NCBI GenBank assembly: GCA_944470555.2
Contig: OX104127.1
Span: 114,294,741 to 114,358,740, forward strand
DNA: 64,000 bases
Source: Heterobilharzia americana
Taxonomy: Eukaryota; Platyhelminthes; Trematoda; Strigeidida; Schistosomatidae
Reading direction: 5' to 3'
This document shows positions 46,310 to 57,989 of this stretch, piece after piece; the stretch's first letter is position 1, and every line of letters begins with the position of its first letter. The notes beneath the pieces were generated by a model. The model saw only the letters and a program-made list of their open reading frames with translations, made no database searches and was not told the origin of the DNA. Made by a program: the position numbers and the translations under genes.

Positions 46310-47475
46310 CATACGAGCGTGATCGAGCTAGGTATGCATATGATTCTCTGTGTTAACACCTCCGTATACCCGATGACTTCTTTTTGATACGAGGATGAAA
46401 ATGAAATCGCCGGTTATATCGAGGCATCGATTAAGAAAAGTATATGGTTACAAAGGTCAACCGATTCGGTGTTGCTTAATCAACGACAGGGATCAAAAAG
46501 CAATGATATCAAACCATACCCGTCTCACAAGAAATGGCTACCGCAACTCACCACCCTAGTGGATAATGATGAGTCCTTAGTTCCACTCTCAGTGTCAACC
46601 CTATCACTGAATCGGATGAAGGTGGATCCAACTGCAGAGTTGGAAATAAACTGAAACTTTCATTTCAAATCCCACAGTTGGCCACTATCCGTCCCTATTA
46701 TTCATAGTTTGACCTTATACTTACAACAGTTTATAAAGAAGAATCTATAACACTCAAGTTCTGAATTTTTCAAAAGATACTATAATCTAGATATGATTAG
46801 TAGGTTTATAAGAGCACACAGGAACAGGTGCAGAATAAGTGAGTATGGACATCCAAGCTGCATCCCACTATGAAACAATGATATATATTATCATCATGGT
46901 GAATTTCATCGTATTTGTTTCTAGTAGAGCTTTTTATTAAATATTAAAGTTTTATCACTACTGTGGATAATTTTTTTCATAACGATAGGGATTGTGATTC
47001 GTGGATATAAAGAGAGGACAGAAAGATGGACAAAAAAATACAAAACTCTAGTGTAAAAATTATAACCAACTACAAAGTTAATATTGGCTGATATCTAACC
47101 AACACTGATATTGCGATGACGTTAGGAAGTCGAATGTTAGTAGAATTCTCATTTAGAAGCAGTTAAACAGCTGTTTTGGCCAGAAGGGTTTTACTTCAGT
47201 TAGGAGGTGTGTGGTGATTCATTGACTTCAAGGCGATATTCCGCACAGGGTGGCAATGGACACCTGTTTCATTCTAGTATGGGGATCCTCAGTGGTGCGC
47301 ATTCAATATATTGCCAAGGGTCTAGTCCTTATTAATGGTGTGCTTCAGGGTGATAACCCGTGGTCGGTGAGGCAAACCAAGCTGGAATTGAGGACAGATA
47401 CTCATTAATGGTAGTGGATAGTGGTAGCGACATATCATGAATCGTGAGAAGTAGGGAAATCTGAACAGTTTGATC
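46310..47475. other. No confident feature; part looks repetitive
   Basis: The stretch 47170-47420 is less AT-rich than its surroundings (GTTTTACTTCAGTTAGGAGG, GGTGGCAATGGACACC). It may be an unrecognised dispersed repeat. No coding support. Confidence 0.35.
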
Positions 47476-47479
47476 TTGA

Positions 47480-47680
47480 CTAAGTGGCTCAGTGGTGACG
47501 TACCTGTCGAAAAACCTGTAGATCCTAGGTTCGATCTTTGGCGGCTTGTGGTTGCCGGCAGTTTAGAAATCTCATACCAGGACAGAAAAACTGCTCAGTG
47601 CTCCCCGATTCTCAACTGTTCTCCAACTGGTGTCATTCAGTGATGAATATAATCTACAAAGATATTACTTCAGAAAGCAT
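47480..47680 (+). mobile_element. tRNA-derived SINE (GGCTCAGTGGT family), best copy
   Basis: The head at 47480-47550 has box A AAGTGGCTCAGTGGTGACG and box B CTAGGTTCGATC. The body has AGAAATCTCATACCAGGAC, TCTCCAACTGGTGTCATTCA and GTGATGAATA. It is the most complete of the related copies (6640, 25719, 37350). Confidence 0.65.
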
Positions 47681-47689
47681 AATGTTCTG

Positions 47690-48130
47690 GTTCTGAGTTT
47701 CAGTGGGAATATCATCAATCTTAGGTTAAAATACACCAAGGTTGACTAATTTTAAGTAAGAAGTAAAGAGAATCTTGAATTTAACTACTGGCCAACACAT
47801 AAGTAGTGGTGTCAAGCAGAAATCATAGTAAACTGAAGGCCGTCGTACAAAAACGTCCATATTTTGAAAAGTAATGATAAGTTGGTTTCATTCACCAGAG
47901 TAGTTGAGAACAGATTTAAAAAAATAATATCAAGGTCATATGCTAACAACAGAAAAATTGTCCTGGGAACCTCACTCAGAAGACAAAACATTTTCCTGTG
48001 AAAAATTTAATAATGGAATCAAAAAGAAATAAACTACACCAAAGGGAATTCTAGACTTAAGCGAAAAAATACTTCGGCGTTATTAGCAATCATCAACCAC
48101 AAATGAAACTATCAGTGTCTATTTCATCAT
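47690..48130. other. No recognisable feature
   Basis: AT-rich flank of RTE copy B. Confidence 0.4.
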
Positions 48131-48135
48131 AAGTT

Positions 48136-50310
48136 GAAGTTCAACACTCAGATCAGAAAATGAAGGACGAAACTACAAGTGACATCTTCACGTCGGTCAG
48201 CCGTGAAGACAAAGTGGGAGATGTCGAGCAACATCCCTGAAGAGACCTGTGTGGATGAGCACTGGAACTCTTTGAACGAGATGTGGAGAGAGACCTGCAC
48301 AACCGTAGTAGGAAGGAAGAAGAAGTAGAAGAAGACAAGGAATGTATCTCGATGGACACCTGGAAGCTGATATAGCATGGAGAGGAGGATGGTGAAGCAG
48401 AAGATGAACAAGTGCAAGGATGCTGACAGAGAGGAGGAAGTGAGTACAATGTATAAAACACTACACGGGACAGAGAAGTGAGAAGAGTGCCCGCAAAGAC
48501 AAAAGACACACCCACGACACACTGGCAAGTGTAGCAGAACAGGCTGCTGGTAGGAGAGACAGAGACAGAGACCTGACAACATTGTATCAAATGACCAGGT
48601 TACTATCTGGGAGCGAAGAGATCAACACAGATGAAACCAATAAAAGATGATGGAGGAAATTTAATTACGAAAGAAGAGAAACAAAGGAAACGATGGGCTG
48701 ACCACTTCGAAAAGCTGTTGAATCGACCACCACCACCACCACCACCACCTGCACTTCGTCTAGAAATACCACCTGCAGCCCAGCCACATAACTACAAGTG
48801 AACTCAAGCTCTCCGACGAAAGTCGAAGTCCTGAACGTCATAAAGCTACTGAAATGCGGGAAAGCAGCGGGACTAGATGTAATCCCGCCAGAAGCACCGG
48901 GAGCGGACGTAGGGTCAATAGCGGACATGCTCACACCACTAACGCAGAAGGTCTGGAAGGAAGGGAAGGTACCTGGTGATTGGAAGAAGAATGGCTACCA
49001 TGTCAAACTCCCGAAGAAGTGCGACCTAAGCCTTTGCAATAACTGGTGTGGAATCATGCTCCTGCACCCGGTCACCCCAAGCAAAATATGAAGACGCATC
49101 ATCCTGCAGCGACTAAAGGATGCGCTGGGTCTAAAACTACGACCGGAACAGGTTGGCTAGATTCAGGAAGTACGAATCATGTGCGGACCAAATTGTAACG
49201 CTTCGCATTATCATAGAACAGAGTATGGAATGGCAGTCAACTCTCTACTTCAACTTCATTGACTTTGTAAAGGCCTTCGACAGCGTCGACCGACAAGTAA
49301 TTTGGCAGGCAGCTGCTTCAACACTACGGTTTTAGTGCCACAAACCTTTATCAACCTCATTCAACAACTATATGAAGACGCCACATGCCAGCCAAGTAAT
49401 TCACAATGGGAAGCTCAGTGATGCTGTTGAAGTGAAGGCAGGAGTAAAACAAAGCTGCCGCCTACTATCACCCATGATATTCCTGATTGTGGTGGACTGG
49501 ACCATGCAGCAAACAGTGAGGAGCGAGAAGAGGGGGGAAAGATCCTAGGAGATTTGTATTTCGCCGGGGACTTGTGCCTAATGTCGCACAGACTCGAAGA
49601 TCTACAGGTGAAAACTAACAAGTTGACAGAAGAGGCAAGGCAGGGTAGCGAAGACGGGACTTCAAGTGAACGTGGAGAAGACAGAGGTGATGAAGATACC
49701 CAACCAACGCCACCACCAACAACAACAACCACAAGCTCCAATCACCATGAACGGGAGAAACTTGAAGGAAGTAGCCTCTTTCACGTATCTAGGCAGCACT
49801 GTTTCAACTACAGGTGGCACAGACGAGGACGTCAAAGCCAGGATCGGAAAGGCAGCAAGACAAGCGTTCATTAGCCTGAAACCAGTGTGAAGATCTTCTG
49901 CACTCAACATAAAGAGTGAACAATATCCGGATTTTCAACACCAGCTTCAGTCAATTCAGTGCTTCTATATGGATCAGAAACTTGACACGTCACGAAAAGC
50001 ACTTCCAACAAACCACAGACATTCACCAACAACTACCTAGGCTGGCTCGTCACTGAAGATCAAATGGCCAGAAAGAATAAGCAACAAGGAACTCTGGCCG
50101 GACAACGAATCAACGAAGCGAGAACCTATCACTCAACAAATATGCACTGGAAGGAAGTGGAGATGGATTGGACATGCACTGAGAATGCCATTCGGGGACA
50201 TCACGCGCCAGGCCCTCGAGTGGAACCCAGATGGGAAAAGACGAGTTGGGCGTCTGAGTAGAGGGTGACATGGAGTAGATTGTGTGGGGAAGAAGTGACA
50301 GCTCATCAAT
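48136..50310 (+). mobile_element. RTE-clade retrotransposon, copy B, inverted partner of copy C
   Basis: Plus-strand copy that starts at the endonuclease-RT linker (AGTTGAAGTTCAACACTCAG) and breaks off near 50310 before the 3' tail. It is almost identical to copy C in reverse orientation: the (ACC)8 run at 48726-48749 has the same length, and only a handful of differences were seen by eye. The FADD motif reads FAGD here (49560-49571), so a catalytic Asp is lost. Frame-breaking micro-insertions are shared with A and C. It is inactive. Lacking both termini, it looks like an inverted duplicate of part of C. Confidence 0.9.
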
Positions 50311-50394
50311 AAATCATTTATGAGTGAGTTAGGTGGTATTTAAAATGATCATTTTTGCTGGATGAATATTCTTCTTGTTATGATTTCTTTGGTT

Positions 50395-50640
50395 GTAGCT
50401 TGCAGGACGCTCGTTTTAACCTATTTGGGACTCCTCAGCTGGAAATACCTGCGCTCAAGTCAGTGATATTGTTTAATGTGCTAGTCATAACAAAGTTAAT
50501 TATTGTAATAAATACTCAGGCAATATCGAAGCAACCGCTTAGAAGCACATATGCCAACATAGGTTGCACAATTGGATCCAGTATAGCAACGGAGAATTAC
50601 AAGTATATTAACAAATAGTAAAAAGTTATTTCTTTTGATA
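50395..50640. mobile_element. Sm-alpha-like SINE with inverted 5' half
   Basis: The left part (50397-50490) is minus-oriented and carries a hammerhead relic: core CTGAGGA, the family's CAAATA loop in stem II, GTC at the cleavage site, but AAAA in place of GAAA. The right part (50490-50640) is the plus-oriented 3' body (CAGGCAATATCGAAGCAACCG, CACATATGCCAACATAGG, GAGAATTACAAGTATATTAAC). Confidence 0.65.
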
Positions 50641-50644
50641 AGGT

Positions 50645-51490
50645 TTCTGGTATAGTGTCATATAAACTTGTTTTTAAGTTCATTAGACTTGGGCGCTAAC
50701 TGAAATTTATTATTTTCAAATCTTAAAACTATAAGACTTTCCTCCTTCATTCTTAGTAATTCTCCCATACATTCTACATACATATGATTATATTACCAAC
50801 TTGTGGTGTAACGAATTGACACCTCGTAACTTAGAGAATCTTTTATCAGAAAATGATACGAGTTTCTTCAGTGAACATGAGTGGAAAAACATCAGGTGAT
50901 TTATGAACTGGTATCAGAAACAGTCCTAGTATGGAACTTCCCTAACTGATGTCAGCCAGTGATGAATACAACTATAAAGAGTAATAATCATTCATCTGAA
51001 GCCTTATTGGGGGGGGGGTTGAAATAGCTCTGACGGCTAATCAGTGATGAAATTTACAGCACCCTAGCCATTCACCATTTGTTGCTTTCGTTAAAAAAAA
51101 TCTACTGTATTATATACTAAGATGTCTTAAGCTGTTCTTCTGAATCACCTCTTATTTACAAGAGTATTCAGTTTAACGTTTTACTAGCTAACCAGTTGAG
51201 AGTTTTACTTGAATAATTAACTTCGAACTTTTTTCTAAGATTCGTGAACTGCTAAAACTGTTTATAGTCAGTAAAAAAGTTTTTCATTATTTCAGTATAT
51301 AAAAGTATTTTTTGAAACTATGGTGGTTTTTTGGCTTTTAAGTCTATCTTATTCTAGAAAAGCTAACGTCAATCCCATATGGCAACAATCTTTTTTCTCC
51401 AATGATTGTACACACACTGAACCATGCGTTGGCAAGGCATAATGATATTTGCTGTAGGACAGCAAATGGTCGCTTCGTTCACGAAGTGTC
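50645..51490. other. No recognisable feature
   Basis: AT-rich, with a run of ten G at 51009-51018 that stands out. Confidence 0.4.
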
Positions 51491-51494
51491 AATT

Positions 51495-51662
51495 GTTTGG
51501 AGACAATCGGCAGGAAGCCCTGGACCTAGGTTTCCTACTTGTTGGCACTCGTCAGCGAGGCGTATCCTCAACCTCGAAGGAACTGATGTCCCACCTGAGA
51601 TTCAAAACTGTTTCACCCAGTGTTGCAGTCAGGGACTTTACCACTGAGCTAGTCGGGCCACG
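51495..51662 (-). mobile_element. tRNA-derived SINE, minus strand
   Basis: On the minus strand the head reads GTGGCCCGACTAGCTCAGTG (box A) with a box-B-like TTTTGAATCTCAGGTGGG. A body follows with CCTCGCTGACGAG and CCTAGGTCCAGGGC. Plus-strand open frames over it are shadows. Confidence 0.55.
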
Positions 51663-51741
51663 ATCGATGAAGTTTTACTTGGGATAGCCACTACTAGTAC
51701 ATCTGCTGAAAAAGATAGAGGAGAACACAGAAATAACTCAC

Positions 51742-51803
51742 TTTGCGCCATTGTCGAAATCTTTGACGTTTCCTGAGACTTCCGCAACAGAAATATTATC
51801 CAT
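51742..51803 (-). CDS. Gene 1 exon: N-terminal half of SNARE-like helix
   Basis: A 62-nt minus-strand exon between a CTTTTATCGCAG acceptor and a GTGAGTTATT donor. It enters in phase 0 and leaves two bases, reading MDNISVAEVSGNVKDFDNGA before the split codon. Its overhang is completed by the exon at 29432-29486, giving AKQLLGEQNARLD. The layout (VSxxVxxhxxxAxxhxxEQN) fits a Q-SNARE heptad helix. It lies in the spacer between the inverted RTE copies B and C. Skipping it would shift the frame, because the flanking exons need its two-base overhang. Confidence 0.75.
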
Positions 51804-51809
51804 CTGCGA

Positions 51810-52260
51810 TAAAAGCGTGTAAAAATGACAAAATGAAGTTGTTGAAGTAAAAATTAAAAGTATGAGGATCTATTCGTCAACGACAGATTTTTCCGCTGAC
51901 ATAACATTGCAGGACTAAGACGATGTGCAATCTTCAATACAACTGTTTTTGTATATTCATATCAGTGTGGCCGAGTAAATTCAACTGCTTCCAAAAGAAT
52001 AGCTGTCTTAAATATCCTATAAGATCCCCCTTATAAATTGCATGAAATTTCCTGTTGAGACGTATGGTCAAGAAAAAACGATACTGTCCGTACTATTGAC
52101 GTGAAATCTAATTTCACAGCAACGTAATTTGTATTACTCATCTAACATAAGGAGCATGAACATGTGTACTAAAAGCAAATGAGCCAATTAATAGTAATAT
52201 AATGAAACTGGAACATTCAGATGGGGGGAGGTGCAAAAGCTAGACCATAAATCTAATTAC
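51810..52260. other. Intron of gene 1
   Basis: AT-rich, nothing recognised. Confidence 0.45.
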
Positions 52261-52399
52261 TATTTATATTATTATTATTTGTTTCTTGGGATCCTACTGG
52301 AACATATAGATTCAGTAGCACGTCTTCAGTGCACTCTCTTCTCTACAAACTTTTGAAACTGTGTCCTTGACAGCCCACAAGCTCTCGTTTACTCCTCAC

Positions 52400-54016
52400 A
52401 CAATCTACTCCATGTCACCCTCTACTCAGACGCCCAACTCGTCTTTTCCCATCTGGGTTCCACTCGAGGGCCTGGCGCATGATGTCCCCGAATGGCATTC
52501 TCAGTGCATGTCCAATCCATCTCCACTTCCTTCCAGTGCATATTTGTTGAGTGATAGGTTCTCGCTTCGTTGATTCGTTGTCCGGCCAGAGTTCCTTGTT
52601 GCTTATTCTTTCTGGCCATTTGATCTTCAGTGACGAGCCAGCCTAGGTAGTTGTTGGTGAATGTCTGTGGTTTGTTGGAAGTGCTTTTCGTGACGTGTCA
52701 AGTTTCTGATCCATATAGAAGCACTGAATTGACTGAAGCTGGTGTTGAAAATCCGGATATTGTTCACTCTTTATGTTGAGTGCAGAAGATCTTCACACTG
52801 GTTTCAGGCTAATGAACGCTTGTCTTGCTGCCTTTCCGATCCTGGCTTTGACGTCCTCGTCTGTGCCACCTGTAGTTGAAACAGTGCTGCCTAGATACGT
52901 GAAAGAGGCTACTTCCTTCAAGTTTCTCCCGTTCATGGTGATTGGAGCTTGTGGTTGTTGTTGTTGGTGGTGGCGTTGGTTGGGTATCTTCATCACCTCT
53001 GTCTTCTCCACGTTCACTTGAAGTCCCGTCTTCGCTACCCTGCCTTGCCTCTTCTGTCAACTTGTTAGTTTTCACCTGTAGATCTTCGAGTCTGTGCGAC
53101 ATTAGGCACAAGTCCCGGCGAAATACAAATCTCCTAGGATCTTTCCCCCTCTTCTCGCTCCTCACTGTTTGCTGCATGGTCCAGTCCACCACAATCAGGA
53201 ATATCATGGGTGATAGTAGGCGGCAGCTTTGTTTTACTCCTGCCTTCACTTCAACAGCATCACTGAGCTTCCCATTGTGAATTACTTGGCTGGCATGTGG
53301 CGTCTTCATATAGTTGTTGAATGAGGTTGATAAAGGTTTGTGGCACTAAAACCGTAGTGTTGAAGCAGCTGCCTGCCAAATTACTTGTCGGTCGACGCTG
53401 TCGAAGGCCTTTACAAAGTCAATGAAGTTGAAGTAGAGAGTTGACTGCCATTCCATACTCTGTTCTATGATAATGCGAAGCGTTACAATTTGGTCCGCAC
53501 ATGATTCGTACTTCCTGAATCTAGCCAACCTGTTCCGGTCGTAGTTTTAGACCCAGCGCATCCTTTAGTCGCTGCAGGATGATGCGTCTTCATATTTTGC
53601 TTGGGGTGACCGGGTGCAGGAGCATGATTCCACACCAGTTATTGCAAAGGCTTAGGTCGCACTTCTTCGGGAGTTTGACATGGTAGCCATTCTTCTTCCA
53701 ATCACCAGGTACCTTCCCTTCCTTCCAGACCTTCTGCGTTAGTGGTGTGAGCATGTCCGCTATTGACCCTACGTCCGCTCCCGGTGCTTCTGGCGGGATT
53801 ACATCTAGTCCCGCTGCTTTCCCGCATTTCAGTAGCTTTATGACGTTCAGGACTTCGACTTTCGTCGGAGAGCTTGAGTTCACTTGTAGTTATGTGGCTG
53901 GGCTGCAGGTGGTATTTCTAGACGAAGTGCAGGTGGTGGTGGTGGTGGTGGTGGTCGATTCAACAGCTTTTCGAAGTGGTCAGTCCATCGTTTCCTTTGT
54001 TTCTCTTCTTTCGTAA
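52400..54016 (-). pseudogene. RTE reverse transcriptase region, copy C
   Basis: Contains the finger motif KAAGLDVIPPEAPG (53780-53840), AFDSVDRQVIW (53370-53410), a degraded QSCRLLSPMIFLIVVDW (53190-53240) and the frameshifted FADD region. Downstream are FTYLGSTVSTTGGTDEDVKA (52840-52900) and the C-terminal block near 52430-52620 in a shifted frame. The same lesions appear in copy B. Confidence 0.85.
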
Positions 54017-54533
54017 TTAAATTTCCTCCATCATCTTTTATTGGTTTCATCTGTGTTGATCTCTTCGCTCCCAGATAGTAACCTGGTCATTTGATACAAT
54101 GTTGTCAGGTCTCTGTCTCTGTCTCTCCTACCAGCAGCCTGTTCTGCTACACTTGCCAGTGTGTCGTGGGTGTGTCTTTTGTCTTTGCGGGCACTCTTCT
54201 CACTTCTCTGTCCCGTGTAGTGTTTTATACATTGTACTCACTTCCTCCTCTCTGTCAGCATCCTTGCACTTGTTCATCTTCTGCTTCACCATCCTCCTCT
54301 CCATGCTATATCAGCTTCCAGGTGTCCATCGAGATACATTCCTTGTCTTCTTCTACTTCTTCTTCCTTCCTACTACGGTTGTGCAGGTCTCTCTCCACAT
54401 CTCGTTCAAAGAGTTCCAGTGCTCATCCACACAGGTCTCTTCAGGGATGTTGCTCGACATCTCCCACTTTGTCTTCACGGCTGACCGACGTGAAGATGTC
54501 ACTTGTAGTTTCGTCCTTCATTTTCTGATCTGA

Positions 54534-55450
54534 GTGTTGAACTTCAACTGTAGTCTATCACCAACCTCTTCCAATTTCAGTCTTTCAACTTGTTTTGTAG
54601 GTAGGTTCCTTGCACTAGACAGTGAGTTGTCTGAACCTACATCTACTCCTCTTCTTGACCTTGTGTCAAGTAGGCTGGCTGCGTCTCCACTTTCTTGAGA
54701 TTGAGATGAATTCGATCTGATTTTTAGTGTAGTGTGTTCTGGTATCTGTGAAATCCATGTCGCTGACTTGTGGATATCCTTGTGCTTGAACACACTGCAT
54801 CACCTCCAATCACCAAGTCGTTGAATGCACAGAATTCTGCAAACAGTTCTCCATTCTCATTGATCATTTCAGCTAGCGCTTCTCGACCCATTGTTAGTTC
54901 TCTTCCTGTGTTGTCTGCTCCATACTGTTTGTCATTCATGTCACCCATTAGAATTTTGATGTCGCCAAATGAAATCTTGTCCACTGTTGATTGCAGTTGT
55001 CTGTAGTGTTTGTCCTTCTTCTCTTCATCTGCATTATTTGTAGGCGCGTAGCATTGGCATTGCATGATTGTGGCTTCCCTTCCTTTTGAGTTGAATCCTG
55101 CTGTTACGATACTGGTCCTGGATGAGATTGGTTCCCACTGCATGACAGAGAGTCTTCGATGTTTTTGAAGGGGACATCATGATAGCCACTCGAAAACTCA
55201 GTGTGCTCGTGGTTGTCGTCTGGGTGACAATATCGGAGTAGATTATTGATTCTCCAGTCGACAGTTTGGAGAGTCCACTCCCATTCCATCTGCTTTCGTA
55301 AATTCCTTACACTTCAATGTGATATCTTCCCATCTCCTTTGCAATCTGAGTAGCCTTGTTAGGTTCAAATAATGTGTGGACATTCCATGTCCCCACGTTT
55401 ACTTTCGCTTTCATCGGGAGAGAAGACATATCGGCCAATTGGCTTGGTGA
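54534..55450 (-). pseudogene. RTE endonuclease region, copy C
   Basis: Better kept than in copy A. Readable pieces: VGTWNVHTLFEPNKATQIAK, EMGRYHIEV then a stop, and ESRWNGSG (the catalytic Glu region). Further on are MQCQCYAPTNNADEEKKDKH (54990-55060), ILMGDMND near 54945, GELFAEFCAFNDLVIGG near 54830, and RRGVDVGSD near 54640. Frameshifts fall between these blocks and the last catalytic His pair is lost. Confidence 0.85.
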
Positions 55451-55664
55451 AGGCTTTCACCAACCGGCGTCATTTCGCCTCTATGGTTCCAGAGAGGAAT
55501 AATTTTGTTTTTATTTTTAATATTTTGTTTGTGCTTTGTAGTTTCTTCAGCGGTTGGATTTGTTTTACTGTGTAGGGTTGCTAGCTCTATGCCCAACCTT
55601 TCCTCTTTACTTGGGCTTAGGACTGGCTAATAACTAGTGAACTAGTTAACCAGGCGAGGTTCCA

Positions 55665-57985
55665 TACATCGAAGACAAAATATTCTTCATGAAACACCTA
55701 TCCTTTCTTGGTATTATCATTTGTTATTTCTAAGCATTGCTTAGTCATTAGTTGTACACCTGGGAGGACTAAACAGTTGTTTTGTCGCAATGTGGGAGTC
55801 CCCAATAGTAAATACTCTTGACCCAACGACAGTTGAATCTCAGAATCGTTGAGTCACACCACAAGCGCGTTGCCATACATCCAATGAACTGAAATTCAGT
55901 GTTTCAAATGTCTACTTTTGCCTTTTGTGGATACATGTTTCGCCGATTTCTATCGAATATTCACGAGTTATAATTACGTTTACAATCTACATATATGTAA
56001 TTCCTGTTTCAACCAAAATAATGAGTATTCATCTGTAATCAGCAAAACTCTTGTCAGATAAAATGAACTATTACGTAACTTTTATCCCCAAACCAGCTTA
56101 ATGCACATCTAAGTGGCGCTATTCAAATTCTTGTCGCCAGTTGATTGGTCTTACTTCTACTGTACATAAAAATTCAACCTGTAAATGAATAGAAAACTGA
56201 TTTCCTAAGCATTTTGCCTTTTTTTAATGAGTCAGATGGTATCATCGAATCCTGGGGAAATTAACAAAAGTTATATGCAAAACTGATTAATTGCATATAA
56301 TACAAATGTGTTGCTTTTTAAAAATTTGAAACTGAGTAATCTGGAGTAGAAACAAAGATATACTCTTACTCTCTAAACTGAGACGGTTAAACCAGATGTA
56401 AATAGAAGCTGAAAACATCTTCTGCCGTAAACGTTAGTTAACCAGAATATGTTTTCCAGATTAGTAATCTAGTAATAGAAACAGATTCCTACCAAAAGAC
56501 TTCTACATTATTTTTATGGCTGCCAAATTTAAAATAACGTATCCATACTGTTGAGATTGAACACCATGGAAAGAAGTCAAAGAGTTTCGCGAAAACACAG
56601 AAGACATGGCTGCTTTATGGTAGACAGTCGCTAAGGTGACTCAGTGACGTTTATGTCCTGATGTATCTAAGGTCAATTTAGGAATTATTGATGGTTGCAT
56701 GCACCTAAGAACGGAACAGAAACTGAATGGATTCTGATACTTGTCATTTGTTTCTTAAAAATTAAAATATGTGATGATCTAATACTTCAAACTGACTGAA
56801 AACAACAAGTAAAAACAGGAATTATTTACTGACAAACCATTCGGGTTTTTAAGGTGTATGAATTGGTTTTATTCGTCACAAGTTAATTAACCTTAAAGAG
56901 AGTTTTTATCCCCCATCAACAACGGCCAGAAGTGCACTGAAAATCTTTTAGCTTTTGACAGCTATTTCATCGTCGTATAGGACTACTTAGAAGAGTGGAG
57001 CCACCAGTTAACATGGAATCCATCTAGTACTGTCAGGTTTCCCAATTAGCAGGTTACCACACAGCTACTGAGTCAAAATCCTCTAACCTAGGAACATCAA
57101 ATTCTGTTAAGTAGTGGTATAACCTGAGCACCATCTGATGCCGTCAAAAAGTATCTGTCTTTACACCATGCTTAGTTTAATAGCATAGGTCATCGTTTAC
57201 CACCGAAACTTTGAGAATTTTATCTCAAAGCAGGTCATTAGCGGGAAACAGTGTTATTTAGTTTTGAGGTGAGTTTTTGGATTCCTAATTTGTGACCGGG
57301 TGCTAACAAGTTAATTTGGAGGAATTAACATTCACAGTCATGACCTCATGTAAGGTCATGAGGGTTTCCGAAACTAACAGTAAGCATCTGTTCATTGGTT
57401 CCAAGTTTTCAATAGTTCGTTATTGATGTGTATCTCTGATGAAAACTACTTTGAAATGAATCAATCCCCACAAACCTTCAGAATGAAGATCGCTAATGTG
57501 ATTCGCTTGGCTGCTGCTGGAAAACCTGACTATAATGTCAATGTCGTACAAAACAAGTTTCTTGCATCAGCTTAATAAACCGTAATAACTGAAGACTCAG
57601 AATCTTATATACACAGAAGGGATCTCTAAAATACAGTAAATTTGTTATGCGTAGTATTCTATTGTTTTCAAGTACTTTGAAATCCAAGCTACTTTCTTTT
57701 GATTAATGCTTCTCTCAACTACCGAAACGATTGTATTCAAAATTTGACAGAAGGATTAGCAGTTATGCAATAAACTGTAGTAAAGTTCTCAGGCTTTACT
57801 AATGAGCCAAAAACAGTATATCCACGTCGTATTCTAACGTAACTCAAAGTGTAGTTTTATAGTTCTCAATAGTTATCTTGGTTATGTTCTTACTTAAGAG
57901 TTCGATAAAGCCAGTGTGAATTTTCTAAGCTGCAAAATGCTCTTTGAATAAAGTTTTTGACCTACTTAAAATCTAGTTGGTTGTG
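55665..57985. other. No recognisable feature (intron of gene 1)
   Basis: AT-rich, with nothing recognised on either strand. Confidence 0.4.
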
Positions 57986-57989
57986 GCTA

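Larger units (their letters stand above)
52265..55662 (-). mobile_element. RTE-clade retrotransposon, copy C, near full length
   Basis: Minus-strand copy of about 3.4 kb with an AATAATAAT-type 3' tail (52265-52280) and the same 5' end as copy A. It carries the full endonuclease and RT regions. In the catalytic motif it shares the altered GG of copy B but has lost one more base (53112-53122), which shifts the frame. The Met-containing start of the protein lies near 55435 (SSLPMKAKVNVGTWNV). A stop interrupts the endonuclease near 55312. Inactive. Confidence 0.9.

Noticed and set aside
48726..48749. (ACC)8 run as an independent microsatellite
   Set aside because: It is part of the RTE coding region, present in copies A-C; it is used here only as a marker of relatedness.
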